42,299 bases of DNA from an uncultured Bacteroidales bacterium (GCA_903903985.1 CAIVAT010000139.1:1-42299); one strand, 5' to 3'. Positions 7,434-18,041 are shown, counted from the stretch's first letter. Notes: generated by a model from the letters alone, not told the origin. Numbers and translations: made by a program.

Positions 7434-9776
7434 ATGAACAAATTCACATTCATTACCGTCCTCTATTTCACTATTTTCTCCCTGTGTGCCCAAACTCCGA
7501 CGCAAACGGTCAGGGGGCGGGTATTTGATACGGACTCCAGGTCCGGGCTTCCCGGTGCCAATGTAATTCTTTTGAATTCGGATCCATTGGTCGGGACTAC
7601 CACTGATGCAAACGGCAATTTCGTGATGAAGGACGTGCCGGTTGGGCGCCGCTCTTTCAGAATAAGCTACATCGGTTACAAACCCGTCATCAGACCTGAG
7701 ATACTGGTCACTTCGGGAAAGGAAACTTTCCTTTCGCTGGAACTTGAGGAGGATATGGTTGCTGCCGCAGAGGTTGAAATCAAGGCCACTGTTGAAAAGG
7801 ACAAACCTGTGAACTCCATGGCAATGGTCAGCGCCCGGTCATTTTCAGTTGAAGAAAGCAGGCGATATGCCGGTTCTGCCGATGATCCGATGAGGGCTGT
7901 TTCGAATTTCGCCGGGGTGGCTTCAAGCGCCGATGTCAACTCCAACGAGATCGTGATCCGCGGCAATTCACCCAAAGGACTGCTCTGGCGGGTGGACGGG
8001 GTCGACATCCCAAATCCCAATCATTACGCCTATGTAGGCACATCAGGCGGCGGGCTGACCATGTTCAGCAGCCAGGTGCTCAGCAATTCGGACTTCTACA
8101 CTGCTGCGTTTCCTGCCGAATATGGCAATGCTCTTTCAGGGGTATTCGACATGCGTTTCCGAAACGGGAACAATGCAAAACATGAATTTGCCTTACAGGT
8201 GGGAATCCAGGGAATCGATCTATCGGCCGAAGGCCCTTTTTCGAGAAAAACCGGGGCGTCGTACCTGTTCAACTACCGTTATTCCATCCTTGCATTCCTT
8301 CAATATATTGATCCGGCGATGAAGAACAAGATCCCCTCCTACCAGGACCTGTCGTTCAAAATCAATCTTCCGGCCGGCAAGGCAGGCACCTTCTCTGTTG
8401 TGGGAATTGGCGGCATTTCCCGCTCAATGTTCGTGCCGGAAGAAGACCCGGCGCAATGGAAAACACTGGAGGACCGCACGAAATCGATGCTCAACAACAA
8501 CATGGGAGCCCTGGCGCTGACTCACCAGGCGTCTGTTTCCAGGAAAGCATTCCTGCGATCCTATCTTTCAGGAACCTACAACAGCATCGATTTCAACAAT
8601 GGATATCTTACCCCATCCGATGTGATTCTGCCGCAGGACAGCGTGAAACAGGAAAATTACCGATTTACGGCCGGAACAACACTCAACCTGAAATCCGGCC
8701 CAAAGCATTCAAACCGGAGCGGGTTATCGTATACCCGTCTTTTTTTCAACAGCGATATCCATGCAGTGAGCCCTTTTACCGGTTTGTTTTCGGAGGTTTA
8801 TTACGGGCATGGCAATACCGATCTGATCCAGGCTTTCAGCGAATCAAAAATAGATGTCACTGCGAAAATAATTTTCAATGCAGGGCTTCATATTCAGTAT
8901 TTCCTGCTGAACCGTCACTACGCCATCGAGCCAAGGGTGTCGGTTCGCTGGCAGGCAACTGCAAAACATGCTTTCAGCATCGGTTACGGAAAGCATTCAC
9001 AAACAGAGGATGTTGGTGTTTACCTCACCGGAGTGCAGGTGACCCCGGAACAAAATGTGCAACCGAACCGGCGGCTTGACTTCAGCCGTTCTCATCATTT
9101 GGTGGTGGAATATGATTACATGATCCACCCCGCACTGCGCCTCAAAGTGGAGGGCTATTGCCAGTTATTGTATGATATTCCGGTAATCCCAGGAAATTAT
9201 TACTCATTGATCAACAGCAGCGGAGGCTTTTACAACGACTCCCTTGCGAATGACGGAACCGGGCGGAATGCAGGGGTTGATATTACTTTCGAAAAATTTC
9301 TTACCAACCAATTTTATTACCTGGTCACCGTCTCTCTGTTTGATTCCAAATACAAAGGCGGTGACGGGATCCAGCGCAATACCAGGTTCAATTCGAATTA
9401 TGTGGTCAACATTCTTGCCGGAAAAGAGTGGACCATCCGGGGGAGAAACCTCCTGGGAGTTAATTTAAAGGCCACCCTTACGGGCGGCGAATATTATGTG
9501 CCGATCGACCTCAGCCAATCGATGCTGCAACATCGTGAAGTGCCCGATGAGGCTCGGGCATATGATGAACGGCTTCCCGATTTCTACTACCTCGATCTTA
9601 CCCTGACCTACCGGACCAACCACAGAAAGTTCTCCGGCACCTGGGCCGTGCAGGTTAAAAACCTGCTCAACCAGAAGCCACCCACAGGCTATGTTTACAA
9701 TGATTATAATCAATCCGTTGAACCGGTGATTTCCATGGGGATCATCCCGTTCCTGAGTTACAAAATCGAATTTTAG
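7434..9776 (+). CDS. TonB-dependent outer-membrane receptor
   Basis: A 780-residue receptor with a signal peptide (MNKFTFITVLYFTIFSLCAQ). Residues about 25-105 form a carboxypeptidase-regulatory-like beta-sandwich (VRGRVFDTDSRSGLPGANVILL, GTTTDANGNFVMKDVPVG, ISYIGY). The plug domain is at about 130-240 (RGNSPKGLLWRVDGVDIPNPNHY, and AEYGNALSGVFDMRFRNG). The rest is beta-barrel, ending in an aromatic-rich strand with a C-terminal Phe (SYKIEF). There is no STN domain, so direct sigma/FecR signalling is not expected, and no SusD partner is adjacent. The substrate cannot be read from the sequence; uptake of a large or scarce nutrient across the outer membrane with TonB-ExbBD energy is the family role. 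The gene appears to be a single transcription unit. Confidence 0.93.
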   Translation: MNKFTFITVLYFTIFSLCAQTPTQTVRGRVFDTDSRSGLPGANVILLNSDPLVGTTTDANGNFVMKDVPVGRRSFRISYIGYKPVIRPEILVTSGKETFLSLELEEDMVAAAEVEIKATVEKDKPVNSMAMVSARSFSVEESRRYAGSADDPMRAVSNFAGVASSADVNSNEIVIRGNSPKGLLWRVDGVDIPNPNHYAYVGTSGGGLTMFSSQVLSNSDFYTAAFPAEYGNALSGVFDMRFRNGNNAKHEFALQVGIQGIDLSAEGPFSRKTGASYLFNYRYSILAFLQYIDPAMKNKIPSYQDLSFKINLPAGKAGTFSVVGIGGISRSMFVPEEDPAQWKTLEDRTKSMLNNNMGALALTHQASVSRKAFLRSYLSGTYNSIDFNNGYLTPSDVILPQDSVKQENYRFTAGTTLNLKSGPKHSNRSGLSYTRLFFNSDIHAVSPFTGLFSEVYYGHGNTDLIQAFSESKIDVTAKIIFNAGLHIQYFLLNRHYAIEPRVSVRWQATAKHAFSIGYGKHSQTEDVGVYLTGVQVTPEQNVQPNRRLDFSRSHHLVVEYDYMIHPALRLKVEGYCQLLYDIPVIPGNYYSLINSSGGFYNDSLANDGTGRNAGVDITFEKFLTNQFYYLVTVSLFDSKYKGGDGIQRNTRFNSNYVVNILAGKEWTIRGRNLLGVNLKATLTGGEYYVPIDLSQSMLQHREVPDEARAYDERLPDFYYLDLTLTYRTNHRKFSGTWAVQVKNLLNQKPPTGYVYNDYNQSVEPVISMGIIPFLSYKIEF

Positions 9777-9807
9777 AATATTCCGCTCCTTTCCCCCTGC
9801 GGGGTTG

Positions 9808-9902
9808 TTTCACGCAAATTTCAGCAGATTAATATTTGACTTTGCACCAGGATAAGTATTTTACTTGTTATCCGCGAGAATCTGCAGGTAAATCTGCGTG
9901 AA
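9808..9902. mobile_element. 95-bp gene-less copy of the GxxExxY cassette ends
   Basis: The left end starts TTTCACGCAAATTTCAGCAG. The right end, on the opposite strand, reads GTTCACGCAGATTTACC and then contains GATTCTCGCGGAT. These match the two ends of the cassette at 6663-7132, with only about 40 bp between them. It sits 31 nt after the receptor stop. I infer an internally deleted or non-autonomous (MITE-like) copy. Confidence 0.55.
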
Positions 9903-9918
9903 CTTTATGAAGATTATC

Positions 9919-9926
9919 TATATTTG
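9919..9926 (+). promoter_or_regulatory. -7 box TATATTTG for the membrane protein gene
   Basis: It matches TAnnTTTG, 90 nt upstream of the start at 10016. No clear -33 TTTG is present; that position falls in the right end of the 95-bp repeat element. Confidence 0.4.
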
Positions 9927-10015
9927 TCAAATCCTTGCCAGGGAAAAGTTGCATTGCCCGAATTAAACTTGTCATTGCAGATTGAAGGCACGATATTTCT
10001 GACTGATTACCATAC

Positions 10016-11233
10016 ATGAAACCATCCTTCTTTAAGCGAGTAAAAAGAGCGATCAAACGGGAAATCCGCCGGATAAAAGATGAACACCGGAGTACCCGGA
10101 GCCATCGAAAAAAACCTCCCCTTTCCTTCCGGTTCAACCGGTGGTTGAATAACTTAAAGCAGCAGGGCATCAGTGTAGAAAGAAAGCGCCCCCCAAAGCC
10201 TCACGGCCCATCACCCATCAAGCGATTTAAACACTATGTTGCCAGGCAACGTAAAAAGTACGCGGTGGTTTTTTCCTCAAAGTTTTTAATCATCACCCTG
10301 AATTCAACTGTTTTATACCTTGTTTCTTTCTTCCTGATCCATTTCCTCACCCATCTTGTAACGGGTATCACATCGTTTTTTTGCGACATCAGTACGACCC
10401 TCAATTACACTTTTGTTGATTTTCATATCCGATACTGGAATTGGACTGAAGAGATGGTCATCATTGTTTTTTCCGTTCCGGCGCTTTTCACTGTTCTGAT
10501 CAGCTTGTTGGCATCGCTGGCTTTTACAAAACGTGAAAAGAGAATGGGTTTTTGGAAAAGGCTGCGAACCCTGACAAAAAGACAACGCCATAAACACAAG
10601 AAAATTCAGCGGCAAAAGGAACTTGAAATCCAGGTGCAACGGTTAAGCCAACCGTCGCAGCCACCCGGGAGAAGAAAAATAAAAAAAAGGTTGTCATGGA
10701 TGGTGCGGTTGTTTTTGTTGTGGACATTGTATCACAGCACTACCTATTTTTTCAGCGGGATGTTATACTCGTTTCTCTTTCACAGGAGATTCGGATACGT
10801 CATATGGTATGCCTTCAACAGTTATTTTTTTGATATGCTGTTTTCACTCGTGGCGTTCCTGTCGATGGTTGCCATCGGGTATATTTTCTCGGTGCAGTTT
10901 TTCTATTCTGCCAGGATGTACCTGAATGATCTAAACGACAGAAACAGGATGCCATTCGTACTCAGCCAGGCAATTTTCCCTTTTTTCATCGGGATCATTC
11001 TTACAACGGCTATGCAGGTTCCTCATTTTGATCCTGCAGTGATCCTGCTGAATTTTTCAATATTTTTCCTTTTGCTTCCTTTGCCTTCACGTGCAGCCCG
11101 TTTCGACAGTCTTCATTTCGACAGCCGCGAAAAAATAGTGAAAATCAACTGGAAATGGGCTGCATGGTCTGCCCTTGTAGTCATTTCCATTTTTATTGCC
11201 ACCAAGATCGGGATCCAAATAAGACTACCATAA
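10016..11233 (+). CDS. Multi-spanning membrane protein of unknown function
   Basis: 405 residues. I do not recognise the family. The first ~75 residues are strongly basic (KRVKRAIKREIRRIK, RSHRKKPP, RKRPPKP). About eight hydrophobic helices follow: near 85-115, 143-165, 225-250, 258-285, 285-310, 320-340, 345-365 and 382-402. A very basic loop (TKRQRHKHKKIQRQKE) lies between the second and third. The positive-inside rule puts the N-terminus and that loop in the cytoplasm. The gene lies 49 nt upstream of coaX on the same strand, so the two may be co-transcribed. It shows no catalytic motif that I can see. Confidence 0.8.
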   Translation: MKPSFFKRVKRAIKREIRRIKDEHRSTRSHRKKPPLSFRFNRWLNNLKQQGISVERKRPPKPHGPSPIKRFKHYVARQRKKYAVVFSSKFLIITLNSTVLYLVSFFLIHFLTHLVTGITSFFCDISTTLNYTFVDFHIRYWNWTEEMVIIVFSVPALFTVLISLLASLAFTKREKRMGFWKRLRTLTKRQRHKHKKIQRQKELEIQVQRLSQPSQPPGRRKIKKRLSWMVRLFLLWTLYHSTTYFFSGMLYSFLFHRRFGYVIWYAFNSYFFDMLFSLVAFLSMVAIGYIFSVQFFYSARMYLNDLNDRNRMPFVLSQAIFPFFIGIILTTAMQVPHFDPAVILLNFSIFFLLLPLPSRAARFDSLHFDSREKIVKINWKWAAWSALVVISIFIATKIGIQIRLP

Positions 11234-11282
11234 ATCGGAGCCATTTCAATTCGTACAATCCAGTTATTAAAGATCATTTTCA

Positions 11283-12017
11283 ATGGAACTCATCCTTGAC
11301 TTCGGAAATACACAAAAAAAACTGGCGTTGTTTGATGCCGGCAAACTGGTCCTGATTGAGAACCACCGAACCATTTCGCGAACCATCCTTTCAGCGTTCA
11401 TTGATAGCCATCCTGGAATTACTTCCTGCATATTATCTTCGGTCATCAGGCATAGTCCGGGAATTCCGGAATTGCTGCAACAAAAGTTCCTGTTGATCGA
11501 CCTGGACGAACACACACCGGTGCCCATCCTGAACAGGTATGAAACAAAAAATTCACTGGGTAAAGACCGGCTTGCATCTGCGGTGGCGGGTGCGGCAAAA
11601 TACCCCGGGAAAAACGTCCTGATCATATCGGCAGGAACAGCCCTCACCTTCGATTTTGTAAATGACAGGGGTGAATATCTCGGCGGTTCCATTTCACCCG
11701 GGATGGAGATGCGTTTCAATGCCCTGCATACTTTTACCGACAAGCTGCCGTTATTATCATACCAGGAGCCTGCTGAACTGATCGGGTCAACAACCCGGCA
11801 AAGTATCCTTTCGGGGGTGATCAATGGTATTATATGTGAAATTGAGGGCATTTCACGTTGCTATCTTGAAAAATATCCCGGTTTGAAAATCATTCTCAGC
11901 GGCGGAGACCTGAATTATTTTGTCAAACCGTTAAAAATTAGCATCTTTGCACTCCCAAATATCGTTATACACGGTTTACAACAAATTCTCGCTTTTAATG
12001 TCAATAAAACCCTATAG
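11283..12017 (+). CDS. coaX: Type III pantothenate kinase
   Basis: 244 residues. It phosphorylates pantothenate with ATP, the first step of coenzyme A synthesis, in the cytoplasm. It has the type III (ASKHA-fold) motifs: DFGNT at residues 6-10 (phosphate 1), GKDR at 93-96 (pantothenate binding), SAGTALTFDF at 116-125 (phosphate 2 and catalytic region), and GGSISPG at 134-140. Length is normal for the family. Its end overlaps the start of the outer-membrane protein gene by 20 nt, consistent with co-transcription; this order with an OMP and lptC recurs in Bacteroidota. Confidence 0.95.
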   Translation: MELILDFGNTQKKLALFDAGKLVLIENHRTISRTILSAFIDSHPGITSCILSSVIRHSPGIPELLQQKFLLIDLDEHTPVPILNRYETKNSLGKDRLASAVAGAAKYPGKNVLIISAGTALTFDFVNDRGEYLGGSISPGMEMRFNALHTFTDKLPLLSYQEPAELIGSTTRQSILSGVINGIICEIEGISRCYLEKYPGLKIILSGGDLNYFVKPLKISIFALPNIVIHGLQQILAFNVNKTL

Positions 12018-13284
12018 CTTGCGTCTTTCTTTCATACTCCTCCTTTTTTTCATCAATCTGACGCTTTTTTCGCAAATCCAGATCATTTCACCTTACTCCC
12101 GCTTCGGTATAGGCGATCTTTCTGCAAATAACAATGCATGGAACATGTCGATGGGACAGCTTGGCATTGGGTTGCGAAGCCCTTATCATGTCAATTTCAA
12201 CAACCCTGCCTCCTATAGCGCTTTTGATTCGCTTTCATTTGTATTCGAGGGCGGTTTCAACGGGGAATTTGTTACACTGAAGTCAGATTATCAGAATGTT
12301 AACCGTAGTTACGCCTCCCTGGGATACCTGCTTTTTGGAATGCCTGTCAACAGGTGGTGGAAAACGAGCATCGGTCTTGTTCCTTACAGCGATGTGGGCT
12401 ATAATGTAGTAAATTACGAAGAGTATCCGAATGTGGGCACGGTAGCCCGCCTCTATTCCGGTTCCGGCGGGATAAGCAGGTTATACTGGGGAAATTCAAT
12501 CCAGTTTGCCAGGAACTTTACGATCGGTGCCAACATTTCTTATCTTTTTGGCAGCATGAACCATGAAGCGAGGGTATTGTTTCCCGATTCGGCAAATGCC
12601 ATGAATATCAAAGAGATTTTCTATGTAAGCATGAATGATCTCTATTTCAACTTTGGAGCCCAGTATAAAATTAAATTGAAAAACGATGTGGCCCTGAATC
12701 TTGGCGTCGTCTATTCACCTACCTTGAGCATGTCGGCAAAAACCGACATCTTTGCTGCGACTTTCCTGATAAATTCAGCTGGTGTTGAAGCCCCCCGCGA
12801 CACCCTTGCCCTGGCGAAAGGATACAAAGGGCGGATTGTCATTCCCATGATGATTGGCGGTGGATTTTCATTTGCCAAAACAGATAAATGGACACTGGGG
12901 GTCGATTACAAATGGCAGAACTGGGAAAAATTCACGGCATTCAACATCGGTGACTCACTGGTAAACAGCTGGCAAGTCAATATCGGAGGCGAAATTATCC
13001 CAAATACCGACAATTACGGCAACTACCTGGCGCGCGTACATTACCGTCTTGGTTTTGCTTATGGTAAAACCTACCTGCACCTCCGTGGCCAGGACCTGAA
13101 TGAATATGGCATATCCTTTGGCATCGGGCTTCCTTTGCGGGGAATGAGAACCATGCTGAACCTTGGAGCCCAGTATGGTGTGAGAGGCACTACTGCCGAA
13201 CATCTTATCCAGGAAAGCTATTTTAAACTCGTTGTCGGATTCTCCATTTATGAAAGATGGTTTGTCAAACGTAAGTATTTCTAA
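11998..13284 (+). CDS. Outer-membrane beta-barrel protein, FadL/PorV-like
   Basis: 428 residues from ATG 11998, which overlaps the end of coaX. The signal peptide is LRLSFILLLFFINLTLFSQ. The mature protein begins SPYSRFGIGDL, then MGQLGIGLRSPYHVNFNNPASYSAFDS, the opening typical of Bacteroidota outer-membrane transport-like proteins with NPAS motifs. The remainder is amphipathic beta-strands with many Tyr, Gly and Asn residues. An in-frame earlier TTG (11947) would put the signal peptide internally, so I reject it. Position between coaX and lptC suggests a link to envelope assembly, but the substrate and exact role are unknown. Confidence 0.82.
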   Translation: MSIKPYSLRLSFILLLFFINLTLFSQIQIISPYSRFGIGDLSANNNAWNMSMGQLGIGLRSPYHVNFNNPASYSAFDSLSFVFEGGFNGEFVTLKSDYQNVNRSYASLGYLLFGMPVNRWWKTSIGLVPYSDVGYNVVNYEEYPNVGTVARLYSGSGGISRLYWGNSIQFARNFTIGANISYLFGSMNHEARVLFPDSANAMNIKEIFYVSMNDLYFNFGAQYKIKLKNDVALNLGVVYSPTLSMSAKTDIFAATFLINSAGVEAPRDTLALAKGYKGRIVIPMMIGGGFSFAKTDKWTLGVDYKWQNWEKFTAFNIGDSLVNSWQVNIGGEIIPNTDNYGNYLARVHYRLGFAYGKTYLHLRGQDLNEYGISFGIGLPLRGMRTMLNLGAQYGVRGTTAEHLIQESYFKLVVGFSIYERWFVKRKYF

Positions 13285-13286
13285 CC

Positions 13287-13853
13287 TTGAATCCTTTTCT
13301 TTTCAATCGTATTGGTTCGATCATGCTGGCATCTTTACTGCTATTCCTGGGTTCCTGCAGCAAATCGCCACAACCTAACCCTGCAATAAAAGTGACGGAG
13401 GATGGAGCCCTGATGTCGGCCCGGAACATTGAGGTGTTGTTCAGCGATTCCGGAAAAGTCGAGGCACGGCTTACCAGCCCGCTCATGAACAGGTATGCCG
13501 GCGAAGCCCCATATCTTGAGTTCCCCAACGGGTTTAAAATCTATCTCTTTGACTCGATACAGCAAATTACTTCGACCATCGTCGGAAACCGGGGCATCCG
13601 GAGGGAAAATACACATATCATGGAAACCTGGGGCAATGTGATCGTACGCAATGAAAAGAAAAATGAACAGCTGAATACCGAACACCTGGTCTGGGATGAA
13701 CGCCAGCACAGGATATGGACAGATGTAAAGGTTAAAATCATCAGACCTGACCAAATCCTCTATGGCACAAGGATGGAATCAAACGAGTCATTTACCCGCT
13801 ATTCCATTCAGGGTGTCACCGGTGAAATGGCTGTAAAAAGTGACTCCATCTGA
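13287..13853 (+). CDS. lptC: LptC-like LPS export lipoprotein
   Basis: 188 residues. LptC joins the inner-membrane LptBFG transporter to the LptA bridge that carries lipopolysaccharide to the outer membrane. A lipobox is present (LLLFLGSC, Cys at about residue 24). The body shows the LptC/OstA-like beta-jellyroll pattern: VLFSDSGKVEARLTSPLMNRY, then PYLEFPNGFKIYLFD, GNRGIRRENTHIMETWGNVIVRN and LNTEHLVWDERQHRIWTDVKVKI. The start is either TTG 13287, 2 nt after the previous stop, or ATG 13323; the TTG gives a better signal peptide with an Arg. Context between an OMP and a PpiD-like foldase supports an envelope role. Confidence 0.88.
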   Translation: MNPFLFNRIGSIMLASLLLFLGSCSKSPQPNPAIKVTEDGALMSARNIEVLFSDSGKVEARLTSPLMNRYAGEAPYLEFPNGFKIYLFDSIQQITSTIVGNRGIRRENTHIMETWGNVIVRNEKKNEQLNTEHLVWDERQHRIWTDVKVKIIRPDQILYGTRMESNESFTRYSIQGVTGEMAVKSDSI

Positions 13854-13936
13854 TTTCCGAAAATTCGTTTCTTTGTGACTAAATGGTTTCGTCAACCTGT
13901 TTAATTGGGAAATTGTGGTTATAATGAGTGCAATGC

Positions 13937-13967
13937 TTTGTTGTTTGGTGAATTATCTATACTTTTG
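13937..13967 (+). promoter_or_regulatory. Promoter TTTG-N19-TACTTTTG for the PpiD-like gene
   Basis: TTTG at 13937-13940 and TACTTTTG at 13960-13967, separated by 19 bp, match the Bacteroidota housekeeping-sigma consensus. The start codon is 32 nt downstream, so this gene can be expressed independently of the coaX-lptC run. Confidence 0.75.
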
Positions 13968-13998
13968 CACCCTGTTTTAAATTAAAAGATATAGTAGC

Positions 13999-16116
13999 AT
14001 GGCGATTATTGGAAAAATTAGAAAACATTCAGGGCTTGTGGTCATCATTGTTGGTGTCGCAATTTCTGCCTTTGTGATTGGAGACTTTAGCAAGAAAACC
14101 GCAAGAAATACCAACGACATTGGCACTGTGAACGGGGAGAGTATTCCATATGCGGAATTCAACGCCAAAGTGGAAAAAAATCTTGAAAACCAGAAACAAA
14201 ATTCCGGCAATGATAAAATCAGTGACCAGGAAACATATCAGCTTCGTCAAAGTACCTGGACAGGTACGATTAAAGAACTCCTGATGGGCGAAGAATATGA
14301 TGTCCTCGGCCTGACCGTTTCGCCTGAAGAGCTTTTCGATCAGGTACAGGGAAAGCAGCCACATCGTTTTATCCTTCAATATTTTAAAGATCCTGCAACC
14401 GGTCAGTATAATCCTTCCGTTGTATTAAATTATCTTAAAAACCTTGATAAAATGGAGCCCAAAGCCAAAAATCAGTGGCTTCAGTTCGAAAAAGCTATTA
14501 AGGATGACCGGCAGGAAACCAAATTCAATAACCTGATCATCAAAGGTTATTATATACCGAAGGCATTTTTAAAACGCGATTTCATCAACCAGTCAAAGGC
14601 GCTGAAAATTCTTACTGTTGCTCCTGAAACAACCTCCATTTCCGACAGCACCATCAAACTTTCCGATGCCGATTACCAGAAGTTTTATGATAAGAATAAA
14701 GTCTATTTTTTCCAGGATGAGGCATCACGTGATCTCGACTACGTGCTTTTTGAAGTTAAAGCTTCCGATTTAGACCGGAAAAAAACAGCTGAAGATGTCG
14801 CCATCCTTTTTAAAGATTTTCAATCGAGCCTGGATGCGATGACCTTCACCAACGCCAATTCCGATGTCAAAGCGGATACCATGTTTGTAAAAAAAGGCAC
14901 CTTCCCGGCCCAGCTTGACACCCTCTTGTTTGCCTCCAAACCCGGCCAGGTCTTCCCGCCATTCGAATTCAACAATGCCTGGTATATGGCCAGGTTAATT
15001 GACATGCAGGAGCGTCCCGACTCCATGAAAGGATCCCAGATCCTGGTTGCTTTTTCCGGAACGGGAAACGAAAACGTCAAACGTACAAAGGCTGAAGCCA
15101 AAATTAAAATTGACAGCCTCCTGACTGCATTGAAAAAGACACCACAGATTTTTGCCGACGTTGCAAAAAAATATTCCGATTATCCCACTGCAAAAGATGA
15201 TGGCGGTGACCTTAAATGGTTTAAGGATGGCAATCCGAATTTTGATCTGTTCTTCAAAGCCGGGATTGAACTGAAGCCCAACGAAATGAAGGTTGTTGAA
15301 ACACGTATCGGTTATTCGCTTTTCCTGCTTAAAGAGAAATCAGCTCCCGTGAAAAAAGTGAAAGCGGCTGTCATTACCAGGGCCATCGTGCCAAGCAACA
15401 AAACTTACCAGGACACTTATATGAAGGCGAGTGCTTTTGCCGGACAGAACAAGACCGTCGATGCATTCGAAAAGGCTGCTGTTGCCCAGGGCCTTCAGAA
15501 ACGGTCGGCGCCAAACATCCGCGAGATGGATAATTACGTAATGGGACTCCCCTCTGCACGTGAAATGGTTCGTTGGGCATTTGCCGAAAATACGAAAGTC
15601 GGAGAGGTAAGTCCTGTTTTTGATTTTACCGGAAAATATGGGATTGCCATTTTGAAAAACATCTCTGAGAAAGGGGTCCAATCTCTCGCCAATGTAAAGG
15701 CCAGGATTGAACCATCGGTAAAGGGAATGAAAAAGATAGAGATCATGGCTGAGAAGATGAGCAAAGTATTGGCCACTACCAAAGATATTACGGCACTTGC
15801 TTACAAACTGAATACAAAACTTGACACCTCCATGGTTACCTTTGCAGGGCCTAACCGTTCGAACATCGGCAGGGAACAAGAACTGGTTGGAAAACTGTTC
15901 ATTTCAAAAAAAGGAGACCTGCTGGGTCCGCTCACAGGCAATTATGGCGCTTTCTTTGTATACATCAGTGACATAACAGAAGCCCCGGGAAAGGAAGATT
16001 TCTCGTTTGAAAAAATGCAACAAATGCAGAGCTTCAGCCAGAGGGTAACCAACAATATGTATCCCGCGATTGAAAAGACTGCCAAAATCACGGATAACCG
16101 GTTGAAATTTTATTAA
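13999..16116 (+). CDS. PpiD/SurA-like peptidyl-prolyl isomerase foldase
   Basis: 705 residues. It is anchored in the inner membrane by one helix at about residues 11-29 (SGLVVIIVGVAISAFVIG), with the rest in the periplasm, as in PpiD. A SurA-N-like chaperone region follows (IGTVNGESIPYAEFNAKVE, with long helices to about 230). A parvulin-type (rotamase/PPIC) domain is at about 340-445 (GSQILVAFSG, then FADVAKKYSDYPTAKDDGGDLKWF, and VETRIGYSLFLLKEKS). A second, more divergent parvulin-like segment may follow. The role is folding of exported and outer-membrane proteins. The gene has its own promoter and is followed by a strong terminator. Length agrees with Bacteroidota homologues. Confidence 0.9.
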   Translation: MAIIGKIRKHSGLVVIIVGVAISAFVIGDFSKKTARNTNDIGTVNGESIPYAEFNAKVEKNLENQKQNSGNDKISDQETYQLRQSTWTGTIKELLMGEEYDVLGLTVSPEELFDQVQGKQPHRFILQYFKDPATGQYNPSVVLNYLKNLDKMEPKAKNQWLQFEKAIKDDRQETKFNNLIIKGYYIPKAFLKRDFINQSKALKILTVAPETTSISDSTIKLSDADYQKFYDKNKVYFFQDEASRDLDYVLFEVKASDLDRKKTAEDVAILFKDFQSSLDAMTFTNANSDVKADTMFVKKGTFPAQLDTLLFASKPGQVFPPFEFNNAWYMARLIDMQERPDSMKGSQILVAFSGTGNENVKRTKAEAKIKIDSLLTALKKTPQIFADVAKKYSDYPTAKDDGGDLKWFKDGNPNFDLFFKAGIELKPNEMKVVETRIGYSLFLLKEKSAPVKKVKAAVITRAIVPSNKTYQDTYMKASAFAGQNKTVDAFEKAAVAQGLQKRSAPNIREMDNYVMGLPSAREMVRWAFAENTKVGEVSPVFDFTGKYGIAILKNISEKGVQSLANVKARIEPSVKGMKKIEIMAEKMSKVLATTKDITALAYKLNTKLDTSMVTFAGPNRSNIGREQELVGKLFISKKGDLLGPLTGNYGAFFVYISDITEAPGKEDFSFEKMQQMQSFSQRVTNNMYPAIEKTAKITDNRLKFY

Positions 16117-16157
16117 CAGGAGAGACCCCCGACGAAAATATCGGGATAGAAAAAAAA

Positions 16158-16191
16158 ATGAGGGGCGGCACAAGTGTCGCCCCTCATTTTT
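16158..16191. terminator. Bidirectional intrinsic terminator
   Basis: A 13-bp stem, 16158-16170 pairing with 16175-16187, contains GAGGGGCG opposite CGCCCCTC with a CAAG loop. It is preceded by a run of A and followed by TTTTT, so it can stop transcription from both the PpiD-like gene (+) and atpC (-). Confidence 0.88.
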
Positions 16192-16241
16192 ATCTATCTG
16201 TCAGCCCCCCTGCATTTGCAGTTCAGGGACCTCTACCCTGC

Positions 16242-16484
16242 TTATTCAGCAAGTACCAGCACTTTATTGTTGACCACCTCGATCACCCCGCCATTGATGT
16301 CAAAAAAGTGTTCTTCCTTTTCTCCGGTATTAATGATCTTAACTTTCCCTTTCCGGAGAACGGAGATCAAAGGGGCATGATTATTCAGCACTTCAAACGA
16401 TCCGTCGATTCCAGGTAATTGTACCAGACCGACATTGTCGCCGGTAAAAATCGTTGAATCGGGTGTTATAATTTCTACTTTCAC
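16242..16484 (-). CDS. atpC: ATP synthase F1 epsilon subunit, short form
   Basis: 80 residues, only the N-terminal beta-sandwich domain of epsilon (MKVEIITPDSTIFTGDNVGLVQLPGIDGSFEVLNNHAPLISVL, the conserved GxxGxxEVLxxHAP-type motif). The C-terminal helical hairpin that inhibits ATP hydrolysis in other bacteria is absent, as is common in Bacteroidota. It lies 27 nt after atpD; the gap is filled by a three-unit 7-bp repeat. The other F1Fo genes are not in this window, so atpD-atpC forms a separate unit. Confidence 0.95.
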   Translation of the reverse strand: MKVEIITPDSTIFTGDNVGLVQLPGIDGSFEVLNNHAPLISVLRKGKVKIINTGEKEEHFFDINGGVIEVVNNKVLVLAE

Positions 16485-16486
16485 TT

Positions 16487-16507
16487 GTTACGTGTTACGC
16501 GTCACCT
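16487..16507. repeat. Three 7-bp words between atpD and atpC
   Basis: Units GTTACGT, GTTACGC and GTCACCT, the same word family as 2993-3027. They fill nearly the whole gap between the atpD stop (16512) and the atpC start (16484). Confidence 0.65.
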
Positions 16508-16511
16508 TAAT

Positions 16512-18035
<1,524 letters not shown>

Positions 18036-18041
18036 TTAATG

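Noticed and set aside
7434..9776. TonB-dependent receptor as the transducer of the sigma/FecR pair
   Set aside because: It lacks an STN domain and is separated from the sigma operon by the GxxExxY cassette; the adjacent STN protein is a better partner.
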